Positions 16,820 through 26,026 of a DNA stretch of 64,000 nt are shown piece by piece (position 1 is the stretch's first letter; each line of letters begins with the position of its first letter). The DNA lies in contig NZ_FOMW01000006.1 of the NCBI RefSeq assembly GCF_900112755.1, positions 124,001 to 188,000 of the forward strand. Reading direction: 5' to 3'. Under the pieces are notes generated by a model that did not search any database, was not told the origin of the DNA, and was given only the letters and a program-made list of their open reading frames with translations. The position numbers and the translations under genes were made by a program. The DNA comes from Sulfitobacter brevis (GTDB taxonomy: Bacteria; Pseudomonadota; Alphaproteobacteria; Rhodobacterales; Rhodobacteraceae).

Positions 16820-18520
16820 ATGCTGTCTCGTCGCGATTTTCTTCAGATGTCCATGGCCGCCGCCTCGATCACCGGCGCATCGGGTTTTGGTAACTGGGCG
16901 CGGCTTGCTGCGCAGGACAAGTTCGACCAAAGCAGCCTGTTGGATTTCGAAACCTTCGGCAATGTGACCCTGATGCATGTCACGGACATTCATGGTCAGC
17001 TCAAGCCGATCTATTTCCGCGAGCCTTCGGTAAACATTGGCGTCGGCGAGAACCGTGGCGAGGTCCCGCACCTGACAGGCGAGGCGTTCCGCACCCGCTA
17101 TGGCATCGGTGGCGGCACACCGCTTGATTATGCGCTGACCTACGAAGATTTTGTGGCGCAGGCCCAAGCCTACGGCAAGGTTGGCGGACTGGACCGTGTC
17201 GCCACTGTGCTGAACGCGATCCGCTCGGACCGCCCTGACGCGCTGTTGCTGGATGGCGGCGACACGTGGCACGGCTCAATGACCTGTCTCAAGACCGAAG
17301 GTCAGGACATGGTCAATGTGATGAACGCGCTTAAGCCTGACGCGATGACATTCCACTGGGAATTCACCCTCGGCTCCAAACGTGTTGAAGAAATTGTTAA
17401 AGGCTTGCCCTTTGCCGCGCTTGGTCAGAACATATTTGACGCCGAATGGGACGAACCATCGGAATTGTTCAAGCCTTACGAGTTTTTCGAACGTGGCGGC
17501 GTAAAAATTGCTGTCATCGGACAAGCCTTCCCCTACATGCCAATCGCCAATCCCGGCTGGATGTTCCCAGAATACTCCTTTGGTATCCGCGACGAGCATA
17601 TGCAGGAGATGGTCAACGAGGTCCGCGCCGCCGGCGCTGAACTGGTCGTCTGCCTGAGCCACAACGGCTTTGACGTCGACAAGAAGATGGCCGGTATCGT
17701 GACCGGCATCGACGTGATCCTGTCGGGTCACACCCACGATGCGCTGCCTGAGCCGGTGCTGGTCGGGCAGACCCATATCATCGCCTCCGGTTCGAACGGT
17801 AAATTCGTCAGCCGTGTTGATCTGGACGTGCGCGATGGCAAGATGATGGGCCTGCGCCACAAGCTGATTCCGATCTTCTCCGATCTGATCACACCGGACC
17901 CTGAGATTGCCGCGCTGATCGACGCGCAGCGCGCGCCGTTCCTTGAGGATCTGACCCACGTGGTCGGCAAGTCGGATGCACTGCTTTACCGCCGTGGCAA
18001 CTTCAACGGCACGTGGGATGATCTGATTTGCGATGCCTTGCTGAGCGAGCGTGATGCGCAAATCGCGCTGTCACCCGGTGTGCGTTGGGGGCCGTCGATC
18101 CTGCCGGGCCAAGACATCACCCGCGAAGACATTTTTAACGTCACTTCAATGACCTATCCGAATGTCTACCGGACTGAGATGACAGGCGAGTTCCTGAAAG
18201 TCGTGTTGGAAGACGTGGGCGACAACCTGTTCAATCCTGATCCTTATTACCAACAGGGCGGCGATATGGTCCGCGTTGGCGGGCTTGGTTTCAAAATGGA
18301 TATCGCCAAGCCGCAGGGCGAACGGGTCAGCGAAATGACGCTGCTCTCTACGGGCGAAGTAATTGATCCGTCACATTCTTATGTGGTGGCGGGCTGGGCT
18401 TCGGTCAACGAAGGCACCGAAGGGCCACCGGTCTGGGATGTGCTGGAAAGCCACATCAGCAAGCTGGGCACTGTCGGGCAGGGCACGGCCACGCCGGTCG
18501 AGGTCGTATTGCCTGAATAA
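16820..18520 (+). CDS. soxB: SoxB, sulfate thiol esterase (dimanganese)
   Basis: This 566-residue enzyme hydrolyses the terminal sulfone from SoxY-bound thiosulfate to release sulfate. A Tat signal (SRRDFLQMSMAAASITGASG) starts the protein. Metal-binding motifs of the 5'-nucleotidase fold are seen: VTDIHGQLKP near residue 57, LLDGGDTWHGS, LSHNGFDVD and LSGHTHDALPEP. CCGGAG lies 9 bases before the ATG at 16820; the ATG at 16814 is only 3 bases away from it. The protein has the normal family length. Confidence 0.93.
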   Translation: MLSRRDFLQMSMAAASITGASGFGNWARLAAQDKFDQSSLLDFETFGNVTLMHVTDIHGQLKPIYFREPSVNIGVGENRGEVPHLTGEAFRTRYGIGGGTPLDYALTYEDFVAQAQAYGKVGGLDRVATVLNAIRSDRPDALLLDGGDTWHGSMTCLKTEGQDMVNVMNALKPDAMTFHWEFTLGSKRVEEIVKGLPFAALGQNIFDAEWDEPSELFKPYEFFERGGVKIAVIGQAFPYMPIANPGWMFPEYSFGIRDEHMQEMVNEVRAAGAELVVCLSHNGFDVDKKMAGIVTGIDVILSGHTHDALPEPVLVGQTHIIASGSNGKFVSRVDLDVRDGKMMGLRHKLIPIFSDLITPDPEIAALIDAQRAPFLEDLTHVVGKSDALLYRRGNFNGTWDDLICDALLSERDAQIALSPGVRWGPSILPGQDITREDIFNVTSMTYPNVYRTEMTGEFLKVVLEDVGDNLFNPDPYYQQGGDMVRVGGLGFKMDIAKPQGERVSEMTLLSTGEVIDPSHSYVVAGWASVNEGTEGPPVWDVLESHISKLGTVGQGTATPVEVVLPE

Positions 18521-18551
18521 ATTCGCATAAAGGGGCTTCACTGACCGATAT

Positions 18552-18571
18552 AAATTCAATAAGTTGAATTT
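18552..18571. promoter_or_regulatory. Candidate SoxR operator 3 (soxB/soxC intergenic)
   Basis: A 20-base inverted repeat with perfect 8-bp arms (AAATTCAA and TTGAATTT, spacer TAAG) contains an exact ATTC-N8-GAAT at 18554-18569. It is the most symmetrical of the three sites and lies 22 bases before the soxC ATG, implying an internal regulated promoter for soxCD. Confidence 0.7.
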
Positions 18572-18593
18572 GTACATATGTTGGAGGGCGTCG

Positions 18594-19850
18594 ATGTCGA
18601 ATCCTGATAAAACCACTAAACCCAGCCGGCGGGCATTTCTTGCCGGCGCAGGGGTGGCCGGCGCCGGTCTGGCCACCGGCGCTTTTGCCCAAGATAGCGC
18701 AATCACGGTTCAGCCGTGGATGCAGGAATTAGGGGATGGCGTTGATGCCGCACCCTACGGCATGCCGTCACCTTATGAGAAAGACGTCAAGCGCCGCACG
18801 GTGGAATGGCTGACGGCGGATAACGCCTCGTCGATCAACTTCACCCCGCTGCATAACCTTGATGGCATTATCACCCCGAACGGGTTGTGTTTCGAGCGTC
18901 ATCACAGTGGCGTTGCCCGCGTTGATCCTGCCGAACACCGGTTGATGATCCACGGTCTGGTGGACAAGCCCTTGGTCTTCACTATGGACGACCTCAAACG
19001 CTTTCCGCGCAGCAACCATGTCTACTTTTTGGAATGCGCCGCGAACTCCGGCATGGAGTGGCGCGGGTCGCAGCTCAACGGGGTGCAGTTCACCCACGGC
19101 ATGATCCACAACGTCATGTACACCGGTATCCCGCTGCGCCTTTTGCTTGAACAAGCGGGCGTAAAGCCTTCGGGCAAATGGATTTTGGCGGAAGGTGCCG
19201 ATGCGGCAGCGATGACCCGCTCGATCCCGATGGAAAAAGCGCTCGATGATTGTCTGGTCGCCTTCGCGATGAATGGCGAAGCGCTGCGGGCCGAACAGGG
19301 CTATCCCTTGCGTCTGGTTGTGCCGGGCTGGGAAGGCAACATGTGGATCAAGTGGCTGCGCCGCTTGGAGATCGGTGACGAGCCTTGGCATCACCGCGAA
19401 GAAACCAGCAAATACACCGACCTTCTGGCCGATGGCACTGCGCGACGCTTCACCTGGGAGATGGACGCGAAGTCGGTCATCACCTCACCCAGTCCGCAGG
19501 CACCCATCACCCATGGCCCAGGCCGTACAGTGATCAACGGTGTCGCATGGTCTGGTCGTGGCACGATCCCGCGGGTCGATGTGACCGTGGATGGTGGCAT
19601 GAACTGGCACGAGGCACGCATGGATGGCCCGTCTTTGGACAAATCGATGCACCGCTTCTACTTCGAGTTTGACTGGGACGGGAAACCGCTGCTGCTGCAA
19701 AGCCGCGCCCACGACAGCACCGGCTATGTGCAGCCGACGAAAGAAGCTCTGCGCAAGCTGCGCGGCCTTAACTCAATCTATCACAACAATGGCATCCAAA
19801 CCTGGTCGGTTGATGCAGACGGGAGGGCCGAAAATGTCGAGATTTCCTGA
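18594..19850 (+). CDS. soxC: SoxC, molybdenum sulfane dehydrogenase subunit
   Basis: This 418-residue protein is the molybdopterin subunit of sulfane dehydrogenase SoxCD, which oxidises the sulfane sulfur on SoxY and makes the pathway run fully to sulfate. A Tat signal (PSRRAFLAGAGVAGAG) is present. The molybdenum-ligand cysteine lies in FLECAANSGMEW, typical of the sulfite oxidase family, and the dimerisation domain occupies the C-terminal third. TTGGAGGG precedes ATG 18594; a frame extending to TTG 18564 begins inside the operator repeat and is rejected. Its end overlaps soxD by 17 bases. Confidence 0.93.
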   Translation: MSNPDKTTKPSRRAFLAGAGVAGAGLATGAFAQDSAITVQPWMQELGDGVDAAPYGMPSPYEKDVKRRTVEWLTADNASSINFTPLHNLDGIITPNGLCFERHHSGVARVDPAEHRLMIHGLVDKPLVFTMDDLKRFPRSNHVYFLECAANSGMEWRGSQLNGVQFTHGMIHNVMYTGIPLRLLLEQAGVKPSGKWILAEGADAAAMTRSIPMEKALDDCLVAFAMNGEALRAEQGYPLRLVVPGWEGNMWIKWLRRLEIGDEPWHHREETSKYTDLLADGTARRFTWEMDAKSVITSPSPQAPITHGPGRTVINGVAWSGRGTIPRVDVTVDGGMNWHEARMDGPSLDKSMHRFYFEFDWDGKPLLLQSRAHDSTGYVQPTKEALRKLRGLNSIYHNNGIQTWSVDADGRAENVEIS

Positions 19851-20919
19851 ACTAACTCTGATCGCGACACTGCTCGCAACGCCGCTTTGGGCCGAAAGCC
19901 CGGGCCGCACCGCGACGCCGGAAGAGATCGCCACTTGGGACATTGATGTGCGTCCTGACGGCATGGGTCTGCCCGAAGGCAGCGGCTCTGTCGCTGACGG
20001 CGATAAGATCTTTCAGGCGCAGTGTTCGGTCTGTCACGGTGTGTTTGGCGAAGGCACTGGCCGTTGGCCGGTGTTGACAGGCGGCCAAGGCAGCCTGAGC
20101 GACGACCGTCCGGTGAAAACGATCGGGAGCTACTGGCCTTATCTTTCAACAGTTTACGACTACATCTACCGTGCAATGCCGTTTGGCAACGCGCAGTCGC
20201 TGGAGCCGGATCAGGTTTATGCGATCACCGCCTACCTGCTTTATATGAATGACGAAGTTGACGACGATTTCGTTCTGTCGAGCGAGAACTTCCTGGAGGC
20301 GCGTCTGCCCAACGAGGACGGGTTTGTCATGGACAACCGCCCCGAGGTCGAACTTGCACAGTTCAGCAAAGAGCCTTGCATGACCGATTGTAAGCCCGAG
20401 GTGAAGATCACCATGCACGCCGCCGTGCTGGATGTGACGCCGGAAGAAACGGCTGCCAAATCGGCAGAAGCGGCAACCAAGTCCGGCACCGAAGGTGAAA
20501 CCGCGTCCGAGCCTGCAGCAGAACCGGAAGCCGCAACTGCGCCCGCCACCGAAGAAACCCCCGCAGAGGCGCCAGCGCCCGTGCAGGCCGCCATCGACCC
20601 TGAAATGGTCAAAGCCGGCGAAAAGGTGTTTCGCAAGTGCAAGGCCTGCCATCAGGTTGGCGACGGGGCGAAAAACCGCGTTGGTCCGATCCTGAATGGT
20701 GTGGTTGATGCGCCTGCAGGTGCGGTCGAGGATTTCAAATATTCCAAGGCGCTGAAAGCAGCCGCCGACGGAGGTTTGGTCTGGTCCGAGGAAGCATTGG
20801 GTGAATTCCTGCGCGATCCCAAGGGCTTCTTGAAAGGCACCAAGATGTCTTTTGGCGGTTTACGCAAAGACAGCGACGTCGCCGAAGTCATTGCATACCT
20901 GCGTGCAACGGCTGAATGA
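19834..20919 (+). CDS. soxD: SoxD, diheme cytochrome c subunit of SoxCD
   Basis: This 361-residue protein accepts electrons from SoxC. A signal peptide (SRFPELTLIATLLATPLWA) is followed by a first cytochrome domain with CSVCHGVFGEG near residue 67, an Ala/Glu/Pro-rich linker of about 60 residues (near residues 205-265), and a second class-I cytochrome domain with CKACHQVGDG and MSFGG as methionine-ligand region. The second domain resembles cytochrome c2. GGGAGG precedes the ATG at 19834. This is the last sox gene here: soxE, soxF, soxG and soxH do not follow. Confidence 0.92.
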   Translation: MSRFPELTLIATLLATPLWAESPGRTATPEEIATWDIDVRPDGMGLPEGSGSVADGDKIFQAQCSVCHGVFGEGTGRWPVLTGGQGSLSDDRPVKTIGSYWPYLSTVYDYIYRAMPFGNAQSLEPDQVYAITAYLLYMNDEVDDDFVLSSENFLEARLPNEDGFVMDNRPEVELAQFSKEPCMTDCKPEVKITMHAAVLDVTPEETAAKSAEAATKSGTEGETASEPAAEPEAATAPATEETPAEAPAPVQAAIDPEMVKAGEKVFRKCKACHQVGDGAKNRVGPILNGVVDAPAGAVEDFKYSKALKAAADGGLVWSEEALGEFLRDPKGFLKGTKMSFGGLRKDSDVAEVIAYLRATAE

Positions 20920-20962
20920 GGTAAATGTCTAAGGCTTGATGTGCAGTTCGCGGCTTTGTGCC

Positions 20963-20998
20963 CTTGAACCCCTAATCTCGGGTGACTAATCTGGGGGT
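20963..20998 (+). promoter_or_regulatory. Possible promoter region of clpP
   Basis: CTTGAAC at 20963-20969 is followed after 17 bases by TAATCT at 20987-20992, about 56 bases before the clpP start. CTTG-type -35 boxes fit alphaproteobacterial heat-shock promoters. The stretch also holds a CTAATCT direct repeat (20972 and 20986). The match is weak. Confidence 0.3.
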
Positions 20999-21048
20999 AA
21001 GAGTTTTGCGGGTATGGTCCTGCGAACAGGCACATCAGGCAGGCACAT

Positions 21049-21705
21049 ATGAACGATCCTATTGACACATACATGAACACGCTCGTCCCTATGGTGGTTG
21101 AACAGACCAGCCGGGGCGAGCGTGCCTACGACATCTTCTCGCGATTGCTGAAAGAACGGATTATTTTCTTGTCCGGTCCGGTGCACGACGGCATGTCATC
21201 GCTGATCGTGGCTCAGCTTTTGCACCTCGAGGCGGAAAACCCCTCCAAAGAAATCTCCATGTATATCAACAGCCCCGGCGGTGTCGTGACCTCTGGCCTG
21301 TCGATCTATGACACCATGCAGTACATCAAACCCAAGGTTTCCACGCTGGTGATCGGGCAGGCGGCTTCGATGGGTTCGCTGCTTCTGACTGCGGGCGAAA
21401 AAGGCATGCGGTTCTCGCTGCCTAACAGCCGCGTCATGGTGCACCAGCCATCGGGCGGGTATCAGGGTCAGGCGACCGATATCATGATCCACGCGCAAGA
21501 AACCCAGAAGCTGAAAGACCGGCTGAACGAGATCTATGTCAAGCATACCGGTCAGAGCCTGAAAAAGGTTCAGGACGCTTTGGAGCGGGACAATTTCATG
21601 TCACCGCAAGACGCTAAAGAATGGGGTCTGATCGACGAAATCGTCGAGAGCCGTGGCAAGGCTGATGATCCCGATGCCCCTCAAAAAGGCAAGAAAGACA
21701 AGTAA
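21049..21705 (+). CDS. clpP: ATP-dependent Clp protease proteolytic subunit ClpP
   Basis: This 218-residue serine peptidase forms the tetradecameric chamber that degrades proteins unfolded by ClpX or ClpA. The catalytic serine is S107 in [11 protein letters not shown] and the histidine is H132 in [21 protein letters not shown] and the C-terminal [18 protein letters not shown] are standard. A lysine-rich tail (QKGKKDK) ends the protein. clpX follows 123 bases later. Unlike many bacteria, trigger factor is not next door; it lies at 43.3 kb. Confidence 0.97.
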   Translation: MNDPIDTYMNTLVPMVVEQTSRGERAYDIFSRLLKERIIFLSGPVHDGMSSLIVAQLLHLEAENPSKEISMYINSPGGVVTSGLSIYDTMQYIKPKVSTLVIGQAASMGSLLLTAGEKGMRFSLPNSRVMVHQPSGGYQGQATDIMIHAQETQKLKDRLNEIYVKHTGQSLKKVQDALERDNFMSPQDAKEWGLIDEIVESRGKADDPDAPQKGKKDK

Positions 21706-21828
21706 AGACTGACCCCGACGCTGGCGATTTTGCGATTGTAGCGTCGGGACCACTGACTTAGGGTCGGTACAAAGGACAGCGTCCCGGGCGAGGGGCGCGC
21801 AACACACGGCACACCTGAAAGGGTAGAG

Positions 21829-23094
21829 ATGGCGAATAATTCCGGCGGCGACAGCAAAAATACTCTTTACTGCAGCTTTTGCGGCAAGAGCCAGCATGAG
21901 GTTCGCAAGCTGATTGCTGGGCCGACCGTGTTCATCTGTGATGAATGCGTCGAGCTTTGCATGGACATCATCCGCGAAGAAACCAAAGCGTCGGGGCTCA
22001 AGGCCACTGACGGCGTGCCGACGCCCAAGGACATCTGCGATGTTCTGGACGACTATGTGATTGGTCAGGCGAACGCGAAAAAGGTGCTCTCGGTTGCGGT
22101 TCACAACCACTACAAGCGGCTCAATCACGCCCAAAAGGGCGGCGATATCGAACTGTCAAAATCCAACATTCTGCTGATCGGTCCAACCGGTTGCGGCAAG
22201 ACGTTGCTGGCGCAGACTTTGGCGCGCATTCTTGATGTGCCATTTACGATGGCCGATGCGACAACGCTGACCGAAGCGGGCTATGTCGGGGAAGATGTTG
22301 AAAACATCATTCTCAAGCTGTTGCAGTCGTCGGAATACAACGTCGAGCGGGCGCAGCGCGGCATCGTCTATATCGACGAAGTCGACAAGATCACGCGCAA
22401 GTCCGAAAACCCGTCGATCACCCGTGACGTATCGGGTGAGGGCGTGCAGCAGGCATTGCTCAAGTTGATGGAAGGCACCGTGGCTTCGGTGCCGCCGCAG
22501 GGCGGGCGCAAGCATCCGCAGCAGGAATTCCTGCAAGTGGACACGACCAATATCCTGTTCATCTGTGGCGGTGCTTTTGCCGGGCTCGACCGGATCATTG
22601 CCGCACGCGGCAAGGGCTCGGCTATGGGCTTTGGCGCGGATGTGCGCGACAAGGATGCCCGCGGTATCGGCGAGATCTTTACCGATCTGGAGCCGGAAGA
22701 CCTGTTGAAGTTCGGCCTTATTCCGGAATTCGTCGGTCGTCTGCCGGTTCTGGCGACGCTCGAAGATCTGGACGAAGACGCATTGGTGACGATCCTGACG
22801 CAGCCCAAGAACGCTTTGGTCAAGCAGTACCAGCGTCTGTTCGAGATTGAGGACACACAGCTGACCTTTACCGATGATGCGCTGTCGGCAATCGCCAAGC
22901 GGGCGATCCTGCGCAAGACCGGTGCACGGGGTCTGCGGTCGATCCTCGAAGATATCCTGCTCGACACGATGTTCGTCTTGCCGGGGATGGACAGCGTCAC
23001 CGAGGTTGTGGTGAACGAAGAGGCCGTCAACTCCGACGCGGCACCTTTGATGATCCACGCCGAAGCGGACAAGGAATCCGCGACTGCCGGTTAA
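21829..23094 (+). CDS. clpX: ATP-dependent Clp protease ATP-binding subunit ClpX
   Basis: This 421-residue AAA+ unfoldase feeds proteins into ClpP. The N-terminal zinc domain shows [11 protein letters not shown] and CDECVELC. Walker A is GPTGCGKT near residue 121, Walker B YIDEVDKI, and the IGF-type ClpP-binding loop position carries [21 protein letters not shown] is the sensor-2 region. ClpXP in alphaproteobacteria degrades cell-cycle regulators such as CtrA, relevant because CtrA also affects GTA production in this order. A strong terminator follows. Confidence 0.97.
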   Translation: MANNSGGDSKNTLYCSFCGKSQHEVRKLIAGPTVFICDECVELCMDIIREETKASGLKATDGVPTPKDICDVLDDYVIGQANAKKVLSVAVHNHYKRLNHAQKGGDIELSKSNILLIGPTGCGKTLLAQTLARILDVPFTMADATTLTEAGYVGEDVENIILKLLQSSEYNVERAQRGIVYIDEVDKITRKSENPSITRDVSGEGVQQALLKLMEGTVASVPPQGGRKHPQQEFLQVDTTNILFICGGAFAGLDRIIAARGKGSAMGFGADVRDKDARGIGEIFTDLEPEDLLKFGLIPEFVGRLPVLATLEDLDEDALVTILTQPKNALVKQYQRLFEIEDTQLTFTDDALSAIAKRAILRKTGARGLRSILEDILLDTMFVLPGMDSVTEVVVNEEAVNSDAAPLMIHAEADKESATAG

Positions 23095-23121
23095 GCCGGA
23101 AGACGCAGAAGACCAATGAGC

Positions 23122-23153
23122 AAAAGGCGGGGATTTTCCCCGCCTTTTCTTTT
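23122..23153 (+). terminator. Rho-independent terminator after clpX
   Basis: AAAAGGCGGGGA and TCCCCGCCTTTT form a 12-bp stem around a TTT-rich loop at 23122-23147, followed by CTTTT. It closes the clpP-clpX unit before the RidA gene. Confidence 0.85.
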
Positions 23154-23182
23154 GCGAATGGGGCAGGGAGATGGGGGCTGAT

Positions 23183-23536
23183 ATGCAGCGGATATATTCA
23201 GGCGGGCCGTTTGAAGAGAAGATCGGTTATTGCCGTGCCGTCGTGGCGGGCGGAATGGTCTATGTTTCCGGCACCGTGGGGCAGGGCGATGACGTGGTGG
23301 CGCAATGCCGCGCCGCTTTGGCGACGATTACCAAGGCATTGGAAGAGGCCGGTGCCGGCTTGGCGGAAGTCGTGAGGGTCACCTACATGCTGCCTGACCG
23401 CGCCGAGTTTGAGCCTTGCTGGCCCGTTTTACGCGAGGCGTTTGGGGCGCATCCGCCCGCCGCGACGATGATCGAATGTGGGCTGATCGACAGCATCTAC
23501 CGGATTGAGATCGAGGTCACGGCGTTACTGCCCTGA
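23183..23536 (+). CDS. RidA / YjgF-family protein
   Basis: This 117-residue RidA-family protein probably clears reactive imines or enamines. Family blocks are GGMVYVSGTVGQ, EVVRVTYMLPDRAEFEPCW and PPAATMIECGLID; the last contains the ATMIEC signature with the substrate-facing region. The arginine of the canonical RidA active site is not evident. The ATG at 23183 gives the usual family N terminus; the in-frame ATG at 23171 is too near its GGGAG. It is a separate paralogue of the gene at 4963 and lies alone behind the clpX terminator. Confidence 0.82.
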   Translation: MQRIYSGGPFEEKIGYCRAVVAGGMVYVSGTVGQGDDVVAQCRAALATITKALEEAGAGLAEVVRVTYMLPDRAEFEPCWPVLREAFGAHPPAATMIECGLIDSIYRIEIEVTALLP

Positions 23537-23556
23537 CAGGCGCGCCAATGCGCCGG

Positions 23557-25332
23557 TCAACTCTTGGCGGGCACGACTTCGAACTTGGCACCCAATACCT
23601 TGCGGACCTGCGCTTCCTCAAGTGCTGGCCATTTTTCTTTGGGTTTTGTGATGAATTTCGCGGCGGCGAGCGCTGTTTGCAAGGCGGGCATGTCGAGCTC
23701 CCCCATCCACAACCGCGACTTCGCGGGGCCGAGCGGTTTCCAGGATCGCGTAAGGTGGCTCATTGTATGCGGCGTGATCCCGGCAAAGGCTTCGAAGTGA
23801 ATTTCGATCTGCCGCGTCGCGCTGGAGGGGCGGCGCACAATAATGGCGACCTCTTGCTCTGGCTGCGCGACCATCGCAAGCAAATGCAGGGCCGAGCCTT
23901 CGGCGGCGATGATTTTTTTGGCGGCCTTATAGGTCGCGATCTGGCTGGTCAGCCCGTGCTTTTCAGGGTGATAGATCGTGTACCCTTGGGTCTCTAGTTG
24001 CGCCTCTAACTCCGGCTCGCCGATCAGATTGCCGCGCCCTGAAGGCAGTTTGCTACGGCTGACATAGAGTTTTTTCGGCCCGTCAGCCGCAATGTCTTTT
24101 GCAAAATCGGCAGCAACTGCAGCGCGAAACTCTGGCGTTGCTTCGATCATCGGCCCAAGGCCAAAACCTTGCCCGGGCACGATCAGCCGCTCTACGATCT
24201 CAGGCTCGGCGGCACAGACGATCGGGATGTCGTGGCCCAGAAGGTTTATGAATTCTTGCTGAAATTCCGCGACTTCGCTGCCGTTTCTAGGGCGTTTGGG
24301 AACAAAAAGAATACCGTCGATCTGTTGTTCCGTCCCGTGCAAAGCCCAAAGCCGCGCAGCGCTTTCGACCAGAAAATGTCCGAAATGGATCCACAGAACG
24401 CCGCCCCAAAGCCATGTGCCCTTGCGCGTTTGCACCGGCTTCTCAGGCATTGGTGGTTGTGTCGTGAGAGCGCGGCGGTTGCGCCACAATGCACCCGTGG
24501 CGCAATAGCGGCCATCGGCGTGGAGCACCCCTGCCGCTTGCACCAATGTCTGTTCGGTCGGGGGAACAACAATGGCACCGGAGAGGGTCTGCTGCTCGCG
24601 AGACCAGCCCGACGCGGGGGCGGGCGCACGGCGGCTTGCATCAAAAATACAGGTCCAGACGTGACGGGTGCAATAGCCCTCAACTTTGGTGAAACCGGCA
24701 GCTTCGAGAATGGATTTGCATTCGCGCATCCCCTTCTTGCCATAGGCCTCGGGGTGAAACTCGACCACGATCGCCCGCACGCCTTCAAGACTGGCATGGC
24801 GCAGAAATTCAAGCTCGCCACCCTCGATATCCATTAAAATGACATCGGGCTGAAAGGTTTCGTGCACCTGCGTGTAACTGGCGGTCGGAACATCGACCTG
24901 CGTGGTGGCACGTTTGTCAGTGTCGATCAATGAGGACCCCAAATAGGAGTTGCGCACATGAAACGGCATTGTGGCGGGCGCATCCGGCGCGCTGATCAAC
25001 ACCTCGTTGCGCAGAGTGATCAACCCGCTCAAGCCATTGAGCTTGTAGAGCGCCTCAATATGCTCGATCAGGTTTGGATTGGCCTCGAATGACATCACCT
25101 GCGAGGGCTGGCCGTTTTTGGCGGCAATCGCGCCTACCAACCCGAGACCCGCGCCCATCTCCAGCACTTTGTCACCAGTCTTGATCACCGCAAGCGCGCC
25201 TGCGATCTCTTGGCCCTCATATTGCGCTGCGTTTATGCGTTCGGCGCGCTGCGGGGTCATCATCGGGCTGTCGGGCACCTTGACGCCGTGGCATTCGGCT
25301 ACAAACGCGGGCGGACTGGGCTGGACGGTCAT
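23557..25332 (-). CDS. FkbM-family methyltransferase fused to GT61-type glycosyltransferase
   Basis: This 591-residue protein joins two domains. Residues about 20-240 are an FkbM-type SAM-dependent methyltransferase: DKVLEMGAGLGLVGAIAA is the SAM-binding loop, MSFEANPNLIEHIEALYKLNG the acidic loop and VILMDIEGGELEFLRHA the catalytic-side motif. Residues about 300-590 resemble the GT61 / DUF563 glycosyltransferase family: WGGVLWIHFGHFLVESAARLWAL, KKLYVSRSKLPSGRGN and AEGSALHLLAMV. The ATG at 25332 begins the conserved part; the longer frame is low-complexity. It may methylate and extend a surface glycan. No other polysaccharide genes are nearby, so the substrate is unknown. Confidence 0.75.
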   Translation of the reverse strand: MTVQPSPPAFVAECHGVKVPDSPMMTPQRAERINAAQYEGQEIAGALAVIKTGDKVLEMGAGLGLVGAIAAKNGQPSQVMSFEANPNLIEHIEALYKLNGLSGLITLRNEVLISAPDAPATMPFHVRNSYLGSSLIDTDKRATTQVDVPTASYTQVHETFQPDVILMDIEGGELEFLRHASLEGVRAIVVEFHPEAYGKKGMRECKSILEAAGFTKVEGYCTRHVWTCIFDASRRAPAPASGWSREQQTLSGAIVVPPTEQTLVQAAGVLHADGRYCATGALWRNRRALTTQPPMPEKPVQTRKGTWLWGGVLWIHFGHFLVESAARLWALHGTEQQIDGILFVPKRPRNGSEVAEFQQEFINLLGHDIPIVCAAEPEIVERLIVPGQGFGLGPMIEATPEFRAAVAADFAKDIAADGPKKLYVSRSKLPSGRGNLIGEPELEAQLETQGYTIYHPEKHGLTSQIATYKAAKKIIAAEGSALHLLAMVAQPEQEVAIIVRRPSSATRQIEIHFEAFAGITPHTMSHLTRSWKPLGPAKSRLWMGELDMPALQTALAAAKFITKPKEKWPALEEAQVRKVLGAKFEVVPAKS

Positions 25333-25580
25333 AACTGCTGTCTCCGTTTTTAAAACATTAGGTGTGCGGGGGCTGCAGGCCAAGCGCGAAGAAGTGCCCG
25401 CTATTAGTGATGCAGCTGAGAGTCTATGGCGCAGCCCTCGGGCAGGTCCGCGTGGCGCGTTGGCAAACGGGCAGGGGGCCGCCGAAAACATCGCGCCCTT
25501 GCGGCTTTGGGCGCGGGCGCAACCTAGACGCCGCCGCAACCTTGGTGCATAACGCGGGGGACACTGACCGGAGGCCGTCC

Positions 25581-25964
25581 ATGGGTATTCTCAACACATT
25601 GTTCCGCGCGTTGACGTGGTGGGACGGACAGACATTGAACACGCAGTTGTTCACCTGGCGCCGTGGCACCAGGGTCGGCGAAGACGAGCAGGGCAATATC
25701 TATTACCGCAACGTCGATAACACCCGTCGCTGGGTGATTTTCAACGGCGAGATGGAAGCCAGCAGGGTCAATCCCGATTGGCATGGTTGGCTGCACCACA
25801 CCTGGGACGAACCGCCGACTGACCGACCGATGGTGCATAAAGCCTGGGAAAAGCCGCATGTTGAGAACCTGACCGGCACCGCGCTGGCCTATGCGCCCGC
25901 AGGTTCGATCCGCCAGCCTAAGCCGGCTGACCGGTCGGACTATGAGGCATGGAAGCCTGAATAA
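25581..25964 (+). CDS. NDUFA12-family complex I accessory subunit
   Basis: This 127-residue protein matches the NDUFA12 (B17.2) family, accessory subunits of NADH:ubiquinone oxidoreductase found in alphaproteobacteria and mitochondria. The conserved core is seen in [31 protein letters not shown] and [19 protein letters not shown]. Its C-terminal tail is variable, as expected. CCGGAGG precedes the ATG. It lies next to the DUF2155-aat-accC-accB block, a common alphaproteobacterial neighbourhood. Confidence 0.9.
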   Translation: MGILNTLFRALTWWDGQTLNTQLFTWRRGTRVGEDEQGNIYYRNVDNTRRWVIFNGEMEASRVNPDWHGWLHHTWDEPPTDRPMVHKAWEKPHVENLTGTALAYAPAGSIRQPKPADRSDYEAWKPE

Positions 25965-26026
25965 TCCGCCCGCAACCGGGGGATGGATCATGGCGCGTTT
26001 GCGATGATCGCAAAGGATCGATAGCA

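Noticed and set aside
18564-18593. Upstream TTG start for soxC
   Set aside because: It lies inside the operator-like inverted repeat and before the good ribosome-binding site of ATG 18594.
20963-20998. Confident heat-shock promoter for clpP
   Set aside because: CTTGAA-N17/18 spacing is acceptable, but the -10 element is poor; kept only as a low-confidence feature.
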